From Synergistota bacterium (lineage in GTDB: Bacteria > Synergistota > Synergistia > Synergistales > Synergistaceae), in assembly GCA_023450745.1 (NCBI GenBank), contig JAEXGR010000005.1, forward strand, positions 17,363-81,362: a stretch of 64,000 nucleotides of DNA. Direction: 5' to 3'. Both the position numbers and the translations under genes were made by a program. This document shows, piece by piece, positions 50,090 to 57,402 of this stretch; position 1 is the stretch's first letter, and each line of letters starts with the position of its first letter. The notes under the pieces are model-generated. The model saw only the letters and a program-made list of their open reading frames with translations, did no database searches and was not told where the DNA came from.

Positions 50090-51364
50090 CTACAGGTTTC
50101 CCAGCATCTTCAAGCTCCAGCGATCGTCGTCGCGGGCGTCATATTCGACTTCAAAAGAAATGTTCTCCGTGGCCCGCCAGCCGACGGCTCCGTTAAATTT
50201 GCCGTCCTCTCTGAATCTCAGCCAGACATAGGGCTTGTGGAGCTGAGGGTCCATTGAGAGCCGTCCCCACCACATATCGTCTTTAGTGTCCCATTCACCG
50301 CCGATCCAAAGATCGCGTACCGACCGCCAGCGCAGGCCGAAACGTCCGTTGATATTCCACTCCTGCAGCCCCAGTATCCCTTCGGCATAAGCCTCCATAT
50401 CGACCTCGGGAAGAAGCTCGACCTTGCGGCCCAGATGCACGCCAAGCTCCGCTGATTTGTCTGAGGTCCCCGCGTAGATCGCGGCCCAGGCGCCGATAGT
50501 GTAATATCGGCTCTCCACTCTGACGTTCAGCTGCGATATCTGCGAGGGCTGAAATTCCGCCTGGGCTTTTGAGGCGGAACGCTCGGTTATACGCCGTTCA
50601 TTTATATACTCCTCGGCCCAGAGCTTCATATCCGCGGAGTGCCTGGACGCCCAGATGACCGGAATCCCGATAAAGGGGGCGAATTGTCCCATCAGTCCTT
50701 CGCGCAGCTCCCCGTGAAGAAGCGTCGGCAGGGAGTTGGAGACCAGCTTCGGATTAACGGCCAGTATCATCGGCATCTGCGGGGCAAAGGCGATCGTCAG
50801 AATCCGCAGATCGTCCTTCGCCGCCAGAAGCAGCGAAGGAGCCCAGCCGGGAAGCTTTTCGCCGGCGAGTTTCTCAATCTCTTCCTGCAGTGCCTTGTCA
50901 GACCAGCTCAGCGATTCAAGCGGGACGCCCTGAAGCAATACCAGCGCCTCTTCGCGCAGGTGCTGAACGTCGTTGTTGAACCAGTCGAGCGGCGGAACCT
51001 GCAACTGCGGCGTTCTCACCTCGACGCTCCAGGGAGTCACGTCTCCTTCTGGAGCAAATTTGACGGCAATATTACCGTCTCCGCTTGCGAGCGTTTCGAT
51101 TTTATAGCCGGAAAAGAGTCTCGAGGCAACCGTTTTCAGGATCTCCGCCTGATAGCCTGGACTTTGGCCGGCGGGCATGCTTTTATGGACCGCCAGGAGG
51201 CTCTGTTCGGCGAGAGCGCTCTGCCAAGCCGGCAGCCCATCTACGGTCAAAGCCGCCGCCTCCGCCCGATTTGAAGACACAATAAAAGTCGCGGCAATTA
51301 AAATTGCCGCAACTATTTTTATACATTCATTTATCGTCTGTCTAGAAGAGTTCTCCGAAGCCAA
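50090..51364 (-). CDS. Uncharacterised exported protein between bamA and lpxD, possibly an outer-membrane beta-barrel
   Basis: Secreted protein of about 424 residues. The signal peptide (KIVAAILIAATFIVSSNRAEA) is followed by an N-terminal alpha/beta domain with two repeated-looking segments (PAWQSALAEQSLLAVH; LSWSDKALQEEIEKLAG) and a C-terminal half rich in alternating aromatic strands (VRVESRYYTIGAWAAIYAG, WNINGRFGLRWRS, WWGRLSMDPQ, VWLRFREDG) ending ISFEVEYDARDDDRWSLKML, as in small beta-barrels. I recognise no family. The frame is open to 51400 inside bamA; the TTG at 51364 with GCAGGT upstream is my choice, not certain. Location in the bam-lpx operon suggests outer-membrane assembly or LPS work (inference). 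Confidence 0.7.
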   Translation of the reverse strand: MASENSSRQTINECIKIVAAILIAATFIVSSNRAEAAALTVDGLPAWQSALAEQSLLAVHKSMPAGQSPGYQAEILKTVASRLFSGYKIETLASGDGNIAVKFAPEGDVTPWSVEVRTPQLQVPPLDWFNNDVQHLREEALVLLQGVPLESLSWSDKALQEEIEKLAGEKLPGWAPSLLLAAKDDLRILTIAFAPQMPMILAVNPKLVSNSLPTLLHGELREGLMGQFAPFIGIPVIWASRHSADMKLWAEEYINERRITERSASKAQAEFQPSQISQLNVRVESRYYTIGAWAAIYAGTSDKSAELGVHLGRKVELLPEVDMEAYAEGILGLQEWNINGRFGLRWRSVRDLWIGGEWDTKDDMWWGRLSMDPQLHKPYVWLRFREDGKFNGAVGWRATENISFEVEYDARDDDRWSLKMLGNL

Positions 51365-53249
51365 AATGGAACCTGCCTTCGTCCCCGTCCGCGTAGTCAA
51401 GACGCAGATTTCCGAGAGGAGTGTTCAGACGGATACCGATTCCGGGAGATGAGCCCCAGTCGTCGTTACCAATCGAACTATATGATCCCATATCCCAAGC
51501 CCTGCCTACGTCATAGAAGACAACGAAGCTCAGCATCTTCTGCATCGGGATTCGGAGCTCAAAGTTGCCCAATACCATGTTTGAACCATGCTGGTAGTCA
51601 TCCTCGTATCCGCGCAGCGTCGTGTCGCCGCCGACAGTGTACATTTCGTCGTAAGGCACATCACCGGTGGAAGACCCTGCGATTAGACGCGCCGCAAAGA
51701 TGACGGGCTTGTCCTCATAACCGTTAAGGAAGGTCGTCTCAAAGATATCCTTCAGGAAGTTGCCTACAGGGAAATAGAATTTACTCTCAAACCAATATTT
51801 CATGTAGTTGTAGCTTCGGTCTTCCACATCAGCCTTGCCAAACTGGAAGTTGATGCTCTCCACGTCGCCTCTCGTATAAGGGGCATATTCGTCGATATTA
51901 AACCTGCGGAATGAAAGCGTGGCTGAATAGTAGGTACCTTCGCCAAGTTCTTCTTCTTTTATTTTTGCCAGTTTCACAGCTCTATCAGCATCATTGGGAT
52001 GATCTTCTCTGAATCCATCTTGCTCTCTAACATTATCATTTTTTGTATTATGCCAGTCGAGCAGCATATACCAGTTATACTTCGACTCGTCACGGAACTT
52101 TTTACCAAAGCCGATAAAGGCGCCGTACTTGTCCCTGTCGTACTCAAGGTATTGTTTGTCGTTTTCATAGTAGTAGACGTCGTCCCAAGCCCGTTTGTAA
52201 CCGCCGATCTTCCAAGCCATAACCTTGCCGCTCATGTAGGGCTGTTCAAACGAGAGCCAGAATTCTTCCCGGTCCCCAAGTTCAAAGCCAACGCTGAGCT
52301 TGAGGCCGGCGCCGCCGATGTTGAAGTTCTCGTAGCTCATACCGCCGCCAAAGCCGCTCTGCGTTCCATAGGCGATATTGAAGCCGAGCTTGCCGGTGCG
52401 CGCCTCTTCGACGGTCAGCACGACGATCACGTCGTCGGGATTTTCGCCGGGCTCAAAGTTCACGTTGACGTCGCTGAAATATCCCAGTCCCTGAAGGCGG
52501 TTCAGCGTCAGGCGAAGCTTATTCGCGTTAAATAGCTCGCCGACCTTTATCTTCAGGTACCGCTCGATGATCTTCTTTTTGGTTATTTTGTTTCCCTGAA
52601 TGACGATCTCGGAGATCTTTGGCTCGATAATCTCAACGGTGATGACGTCTCCGTCGATCTTTACGTCTTTTACGTTAGCCATGACGTAGCCGTCTTCCTG
52701 ATATTTTTCTTTTATTCTCTGAAGGTCGTTGCGGAAGAAGGTTCTGTTGAAGATCATGCCCGGCTGCGTAAAGATCGCGCTTTTGAGCTTATCCTCCGAA
52801 TAGACGGTGTTGCCTGTAAATTTGATCTCGCCGACTTTGGGATTTTCCTGTACGAGGAAGGTAACCTTGACGCCATCGCCTTCGTCTGTGACTTTATAGT
52901 CGGTCGCGCTAAAGAAACCAAGCTCAAAGATCGCCTCGGCATCCTTGCGCAGCTTCTCCTCATCCACATGCTGTCCGACTTTTGAGGTCACCACGCTCAT
53001 TATGTGCTCGCGGCTGACCTCGCTGTTGCCTTGCAGGTCCATACTTACAATCACAGGGCCGGTAAGATCCGCCTCTGTCGGAGCGGGGGCCTGTTCCTGC
53101 GGCTTATCCGGAGAGACAGCTTCCGGCGACGCGGAAGGGACGCTTTCTGCCGTACTATCCAGCGAGTTTCCTTCGGCAGATAATGCGGAGGTTGCCGCGA
53201 AGGCAACAAAAACCAATGCCAGAGCAAGATACTTCGCTCGTTTTAACAC
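51342..53249 (-). CDS. bamA: Outer-membrane protein assembly factor BamA (Omp85) with three POTRA domains
   Basis: Inserts beta-barrel proteins in the outer membrane. About 635 residues: signal peptide, a Pro/Ser/Glu linker, three POTRA repeats each opening with a VxxIxGN-type strand (VSMDLQGNSEV, EIKFTGNTVY, EIVIQGNKIT), and a C-terminal 16-strand barrel (FNIAYGTQSGFGGG onward) with the VRGF-like loop TLRGYEDD and terminal phenylalanine (FGFGELF). E. coli BamA has five POTRAs, so this is a short form. The GTG at 53249 lies eight bases after GAGGAG and gives MLKRAKYLALALVF; upstream GTG codons are too close. First gene of the envelope operon proper. Confidence 0.95.
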   Translation of the reverse strand: MLKRAKYLALALVFVAFAATSALSAEGNSLDSTAESVPSASPEAVSPDKPQEQAPAPTEADLTGPVIVSMDLQGNSEVSREHIMSVVTSKVGQHVDEEKLRKDAEAIFELGFFSATDYKVTDEGDGVKVTFLVQENPKVGEIKFTGNTVYSEDKLKSAIFTQPGMIFNRTFFRNDLQRIKEKYQEDGYVMANVKDVKIDGDVITVEIIEPKISEIVIQGNKITKKKIIERYLKIKVGELFNANKLRLTLNRLQGLGYFSDVNVNFEPGENPDDVIVVLTVEEARTGKLGFNIAYGTQSGFGGGMSYENFNIGGAGLKLSVGFELGDREEFWLSFEQPYMSGKVMAWKIGGYKRAWDDVYYYENDKQYLEYDRDKYGAFIGFGKKFRDESKYNWYMLLDWHNTKNDNVREQDGFREDHPNDADRAVKLAKIKEEELGEGTYYSATLSFRRFNIDEYAPYTRGDVESINFQFGKADVEDRSYNYMKYWFESKFYFPVGNFLKDIFETTFLNGYEDKPVIFAARLIAGSSTGDVPYDEMYTVGGDTTLRGYEDDYQHGSNMVLGNFELRIPMQKMLSFVVFYDVGRAWDMGSYSSIGNDDWGSSPGIGIRLNTPLGNLRLDYADGDEGRFHFGFGELF

Positions 53250-53282
53250 ACACACCACTCCTCAAATACAAGGGCTAAAAAA

Positions 53283-53897
53283 TTAGTTGACGATTTTGAT
53301 CGCAGGCTCGCTGCCCCTCAGACTCTTTTCGCCTATCTGGATAAGCGTGAGGAGATCTTCGGCTTTTATCTTATTTTCGGCCCTCTGTTTGACAGTGGGA
53401 CGTTCTGCGGGAATTTGCGCCGCCGGTTTTTCCACGGCTTTGGCGGTAAAATTCTTCTTTAGTCCGGGAGATTTCATCTCCGCGGTCCGAACGGCGATAT
53501 TGCTTTCGTTGAGGTTTTTCCGAAGAAGCTGCAGGAGCTCCTTTTCCTCCGCCGTAACAAGGGTGAATTCTTCAAAGTTGCCCTCGGCGCCCGTCGAAAG
53601 CGCCGCGACCCGCTGAGGACTGCCGCTCTCCACCGCGATCGGGAATGTCGAAAGGCAGATAATGATGATCGCAATGCCCAAAGATTTTACGCTGAAGGAG
53701 GCGCAGCTTCTAAGCCTCAAATAGGCCGGCTGCGGCGCAGACTCATTTTCTGCCTGGTCCCACAGCTCTTCCCGTACCTGCTTCAATTCCGCGGAGAGGC
53801 AGTCTGCTTCTGCCACCGCCGATTTCCATTTATGATTTTCGCAGGCCGCCGTCAGCCGGTCGAGCCATCTTTGCAGTCTAGCCGTTTTTTGTTTCAT
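53283..53897 (-). CDS. Unknown bitopic membrane protein linked to a sigma factor
   Basis: 204 residues: an N-terminal cytosolic helical region (residues 1-68, Trp/Lys/Glu-rich: RLQRWLDRLTAACE, ELKQVREELWDQAE), one membrane helix at about 70-90 (LGIAIIIICLSTFPIAV) and an extracytoplasmic part with Lys/Pro-rich low-complexity sequence (KAVEKPAAQIPAERP). The topology is that of an anti-sigma factor, and it directly follows a sigma-70 family gene on the same strand and precedes bamA by 33 bases. No known anti-sigma motif is visible. Function is inference only. Confidence 0.65.
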   Translation of the reverse strand: MKQKTARLQRWLDRLTAACENHKWKSAVAEADCLSAELKQVREELWDQAENESAPQPAYLRLRSCASFSVKSLGIAIIIICLSTFPIAVESGSPQRVAALSTGAEGNFEEFTLVTAEEKELLQLLRKNLNESNIAVRTAEMKSPGLKKNFTAKAVEKPAAQIPAERPTVKQRAENKIKAEDLLTLIQIGEKSLRGSEPAIKIVN

Positions 53898-53941
53898 CGG
53901 TCTCCATCCTCATAAATTCAAGATAATAGAATTATCCCGAT

Positions 53942-54547
53942 TTATACGCCAGATGTGGCCTCAGACTCTTTTATTCCGAGCCACGATTTTAACTTCGCGA
54001 GCGCCTTTCTTCTTATGCGGTATACATGGCTGATGTCGATATTCTTCTCATCCGCCACATCACGGGCGACGCGCCCCTCCATAACTAGAGCGTTGATTAT
54101 TTCTGATTCTCTCTCGGAAAGCTGTGACAACGCGTTTTCCAGATCTATCGACCATTCGCTGCGGCTCGATTCATTATATAAAAGCGAGCTGCCGCCGCTT
54201 TCTTCAAGAAGCAGCGCCTCGTCCACGGGAAGCGGCGCTCTCGCCTCCACGCGCTGGAGGAAGTTGATCATCCGGCCGCGGATCTTATAATAGGCAAAGG
54301 TGGAAAAACGGATGTTCCGTCCGGCGTCAAAGGCGTCGACGGCGTTTATCAGCGCGATCATCCCCTCCTGAATGAGGTCTTGATACGTGCTGTAGGGGAC
54401 TTTTAATTTCTTTGCGAGCCAATAGACCATCGGACGATTGGCAAGGATTAATTCTTCCCTCGCCTCTTCGCTTCCGGCTGCGCATTCCCTCCACAACTGG
54501 GAGTCGTCCTGCCGCTGATCGATATCGTATTCCGCATTTTTGCTCAT
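53942..54547 (-). CDS. Sigma-70 family RNA polymerase sigma factor (FliA/WhiG-like length)
   Basis: About 201 residues. Region 2 is complete (RPMVYWLAKKLKVPYSTYQDLIQEGMIAL, then FDAGRNIRFSTFAYYKIRGRM at about 65-110). A short region 3 and region 4 follow, with HTH (LSERESEIINALVMEGR, DISHVYRIRRKALAKLKSWL). Region 1.1 is lacking, so it is an alternative sigma. The frame reaches 54601, but ATG 54547 with AAAGGGTG upstream is the better start. Lying ahead of the membrane protein and the bam-lpx operon it may control envelope genes (inference). Its promoter specificity cannot be read from the window. Confidence 0.88.
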   Translation of the reverse strand: MSKNAEYDIDQRQDDSQLWRECAAGSEEAREELILANRPMVYWLAKKLKVPYSTYQDLIQEGMIALINAVDAFDAGRNIRFSTFAYYKIRGRMINFLQRVEARAPLPVDEALLLEESGGSSLLYNESSRSEWSIDLENALSQLSERESEIINALVMEGRVARDVADEKNIDISHVYRIRRKALAKLKSWLGIKESEATSGV

Positions 54548-54619
54548 CTCATCACACCCTTTTCTCAGAGACAAGGTAACTAACTCCAGACATTTTACCA
54601 CATTATATGTAAATTGACT

Positions 54620-55321
54620 CTATAATATCGGCATTGAAATTATCTCGTCCTCGGCGACCTGCAGGTGCAGCGTATCGTTCAGGCGGGCGAGGACAAACCT
54701 GTCTCCCGCCTCGACGGTGAAGACCGAGATGGAGCAGTTGTCTATGCGCGCCTTCCAAAATATATTCGAACGCGGCAGCTCCAGCATCGGCAGAAAAAGC
54801 GCGCGCAGCATCGCGCCGTGCCCGACGACGACGATGTTCTCTTCGGGCCGTTCAAGAAGCATCCTCGTAAACCGCACGGAGCGTTCATACAGCGCCGTCA
54901 TTTTTTCGCCGCCGGGGGCGTCGACATGGAGCTGATTGCGCCGCCACTTGTAAAAAAGCTCTTCGCCGAAGCGGGCCTTTATTTCCTTCACCGTGAGCCC
55001 CTCCCACTCGCCGAAGTTCACCTCTTCCAGAAGCTTTTCTTTCTCGACGGCGAGTCCGTGGTGGGCCGCGATATTTTCCGCCGTCTCGCAGGCGCGGGAC
55101 AGCGGGCTGCTGATTATCGCTCCGACCTTCTGGCGGGCGAAGCGCAGTCCCGCCTTGCGGGCCTGTTCGCGCCCCTCCGCGCAAAGAGGGATGTCGGTCA
55201 CGCCCTGATAGCGGAATTGATTGTTCCACTCCGTCTTTCCGTGACGCACAAAGAAGATTTTTTTGCCTTCTATCGGAGCGCTGAGCCCAGGGGCCTCGTT
55301 TATATTATTTATTTCCTGCAT
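54620..55321 (-). CDS. Histidine phosphatase superfamily protein
   Basis: Phosphoglycerate-mutase-like phosphatase of about 233 residues. The catalytic histidine is in FFVRHGKTEWN (residue about 26), with the arginine in SSPLSRACETA, an acidic glutamate in NFGEWEGLT and the second histidine in VVVGHGAMLRAL. Members act as phosphoglycerate mutases, alpha-ribazole phosphatases (CobC) or general sugar phosphatases; the substrate is not predictable. The frame opens at 55435, but ATG 55321 with AGAAGGT upstream is preferred. It precedes the sigma factor gene by 72 bases on the same strand. Confidence 0.9.
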   Translation of the reverse strand: MQEINNINEAPGLSAPIEGKKIFFVRHGKTEWNNQFRYQGVTDIPLCAEGREQARKAGLRFARQKVGAIISSPLSRACETAENIAAHHGLAVEKEKLLEEVNFGEWEGLTVKEIKARFGEELFYKWRRNQLHVDAPGGEKMTALYERSVRFTRMLLERPEENIVVVGHGAMLRALFLPMLELPRSNIFWKARIDNCSISVFTVEAGDRFVLARLNDTLHLQVAEDEIISMPIL

Positions 55322-55644
55322 AATTTTTACCTTCTCTCTTTGCGACAGGCGGTATAAAATCCGTGCGGCGCCTGTCGTTTCGCAATAAAACGCCTCTCGC
55401 AGGCCAGCGCGGAGGCAACTAAAGTATCTTACCATAGGGAAGCGGCAAAAGTCAGCCCGGCATTATACGAAAAAATCCAGGTGAAACCCACGCAAAAGCG
55501 GCTTAATATTTTGTCCTGACAATATTTGCGTCATAATTTTGCCAAACGCTTTGTCGTGCCGCCGCCGCTATCTACAGAGCGCCGGTCCCTACAGGCGTTA
55601 AAGAGAAGACCGTGGTATCCGTCATCTGTCGGCCGGCAAAAATA
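55322..55644. other. Intergenic region between the histidine phosphatase and the tRNA unit
   Basis: 323 bases; the part up to 55435 is an open extension of the phosphatase frame but lacks a better ribosome site. The rest is moderately GC-rich with no frame of note and no RNA gene. A promoter for the phosphatase is expected here, but I see no clear -35/-10 pair. Confidence 0.4.
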
Positions 55645-55674
55645 AACGGTCTAGAGGAATTCCTCTAAACCGTT
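55645..55674 (-). terminator. Terminator of the tRNA-Gly/tRNA-Thr unit
   Basis: Minus strand AACGGTTTAGAGG-AATT-CCTCTAGACCGTT with one mismatch, followed by TATTTTTG. It begins nine bases after the tRNA-Thr 3' end. Confidence 0.85.
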
Positions 55675-55682
55675 ATTATCAA

Positions 55683-55758
55683 TGGAGCCAGCGTCCGGAC
55701 TCGAACCGGAGACCTGCGCATTACGAGTGCGCTGCTCTACCAACTGAGCTACGCTGGC
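55683..55758 (-). tRNA. tRNA-Thr (anticodon CGT)
   Basis: Reverse complement begins GCCAGCGTAGCTCAGTTGG. The anticodon stem GCGCA/TGCGC encloses loop CTCGTAA, anticodon CGT (threonine, codon ACG). TpsiC GGTTCGAGTCC and TCCA end are encoded. Eight bases after tRNA-Gly(CCC). Confidence 0.97.
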
Positions 55759-55766
55759 GTTTTTTA

Positions 55767-55842
55767 TGGAGCGGACAACGGGATTCGAACCCGCGACCCT
55801 TAGCTTGGGAAGCTAATGCTCTACCAACTGAGCTATATCCGC
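55767..55842 (-). tRNA. tRNA-Gly (anticodon CCC)
   Basis: Reverse complement begins GCGGATATAGCTCAGTTGG. The anticodon stem TTAGC/GCTAA encloses loop TTCCCAA, anticodon CCC (glycine, codon GGG). TpsiC GGTTCGAATCC and TCCA end are encoded. Closely similar in arms to tRNA-Gly(TCC) at 29535, so the two probably share an ancestor. Confidence 0.97.
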
Positions 55843-55902
55843 GCAATCAACGGGAGATATAATAGCATATCTTTGCGAACTATGCCAGCCCCTTTTGCAA
55901 AA

Positions 55903-57402
55903 TTACCGCTTTTTTTCCACAGATTTTTTATCTTTCCAGGGAGCGGGCAGCTCTTTGGTCTCTAGATCATCGCCGGCGCGGTATTGCCAGCCGCCGCCAA
56001 GCGCAAGACAGAGACTGACGGCCGAGTTGAGGCGGTCGGCGCGGCTTCCCTCGAGCTGCAGCTGCACGGCAAGAAGGCTGCGCTGCGCGTCGAGCAGGTC
56101 AAGCTGGCTCGTCATCCCGTCGAGGTACTGCGTCTTGGCGAGTTCGTAGGCCCGCCGCTGCGCCTCCTCCTGTTCTAGCTCGAGGGTTACGATCTCCGCA
56201 CTCTTTTCATTGGCAGTGATGGCGTCGATCGTCTCCTTCATCGCGTTTTGCACGGCCTTGTAGTACTGGGCGAGAGCCTGCTGCGCCGCTGCCTCGCTCT
56301 TCTTTACATTCGCCTCAAGCTTCCCGCCGTTATAAAGCGGCGCGACAAGGCCGGCCGCCGCCGCCCAGCCTGTCGGTCCGTCAAGCATCGTGCTCGGGGA
56401 ATCGTTGAGGTTTCCGATCAGCCCGCTGAGCGATATCGTCGGATATTGCGCCGCCTTTGCGGAACCAATGTTGGCAAGCGCCGTCCGGTAGTTGAAGGCG
56501 GCCTGCAGGATGTCTGGGCGCTGCGTCAGAAGCTCCGCGGGAAGCCCCTCCGGAATGGCCGGGCACGGCGGAAGCTCCGCTATATACGCGCCGCGCGGCA
56601 CTTCCCGCGACGCAAATTCTTTAGGGTCGCGCCCCATTAATAGCAGCAGCGAGGTCTCGTACTGCGTCATCGCCAATTGAAGCTGCCGAACCTGAACGGC
56701 CGTGGCGGCGACCAAGGCTTCACCGCGGCGGACGTCAAGCTCGCTCACCTGCCCCTGTTCGTACTGATATCGGCTAAGCTCAAGGGTCCGCTGCTGCGAT
56801 TTTAGATTTTCCTGAGCGATCTGTATCTGCCGGTCCGCGGCGCGCAGCGAGAAATAGTTTTTGGCGACCTCGCCGGCAAGGGACAAGCGCACGGCGTTCT
56901 TCGCGGCCTCCGTCGCGAGGATGTTTTCTTTAGCTGCGCGCGTCGCCTTCTGGAGCTTTCCCCAAAGGTCCATCTCGTAACTGATGCCGCCGGCCGGTTC
57001 AAGCACGTTGGTCTCCTCACGCTTACCGTCCGCGCCTCCCAGAATGTACGAGCGTGATACGTCAAACTGGGCGTTCAGCGACGGGCGCTGCTGACCGCGC
57101 GCAACTTTGAACGAGGCGCGCGACTGGGCGACGGCGGCAAGAGCGGACTCCAAGTCGCGGTTGCGCCTAAAGGCCTCGTCGACGCACTGGTTGAGGACCG
57201 GTTCGTTAAAGAGCGTCCACCAGGCGGTATTCGGCGTTATCCTTTCCGCCGCCGGCGTTTTGTCGGCCGACAGGTCGCCGGATACAGTCATTACGTAGGC
57301 CGGGGGCATGTCGTATGCCAGCGGGGACGTTATCTTAGGGCCAAGGTCTATATGGAAGAACGACCCGATAAAAAGTGCCGCTAAAAGCGCGCTGGTAGTC
57401 AT
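55903..57402 (-). CDS. RND efflux outer-membrane channel (OprM/NodT family)
   Basis: TolC-like channel protein of 499 residues with the twofold OEP repeat, rich in long periplasmic helices (SALAAVAQSRASFKVARGQQ; KSEAAAQQALAQYYKAVQNA). The OprM-type segment WWTLFNEPVLNQCVDEAF lies near residue 61. An N-terminal signal-like stretch (TTSALLAALFIGSFF) is seen, but there is no lipobox cysteine, unlike many OprM proteins. The ATG immediately follows the pump gene stop (TAAATG), so translation is coupled. It completes a tripartite drug efflux system with the two upstream genes. Confidence 0.93.
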   Translation of the reverse strand: MTTSALLAALFIGSFFHIDLGPKITSPLAYDMPPAYVMTVSGDLSADKTPAAERITPNTAWWTLFNEPVLNQCVDEAFRRNRDLESALAAVAQSRASFKVARGQQRPSLNAQFDVSRSYILGGADGKREETNVLEPAGGISYEMDLWGKLQKATRAAKENILATEAAKNAVRLSLAGEVAKNYFSLRAADRQIQIAQENLKSQQRTLELSRYQYEQGQVSELDVRRGEALVAATAVQVRQLQLAMTQYETSLLLLMGRDPKEFASREVPRGAYIAELPPCPAIPEGLPAELLTQRPDILQAAFNYRTALANIGSAKAAQYPTISLSGLIGNLNDSPSTMLDGPTGWAAAAGLVAPLYNGGKLEANVKKSEAAAQQALAQYYKAVQNAMKETIDAITANEKSAEIVTLELEQEEAQRRAYELAKTQYLDGMTSQLDLLDAQRSLLAVQLQLEGSRADRLNSAVSLCLALGGGWQYRAGDDLETKELPAPWKDKKSVEKKR

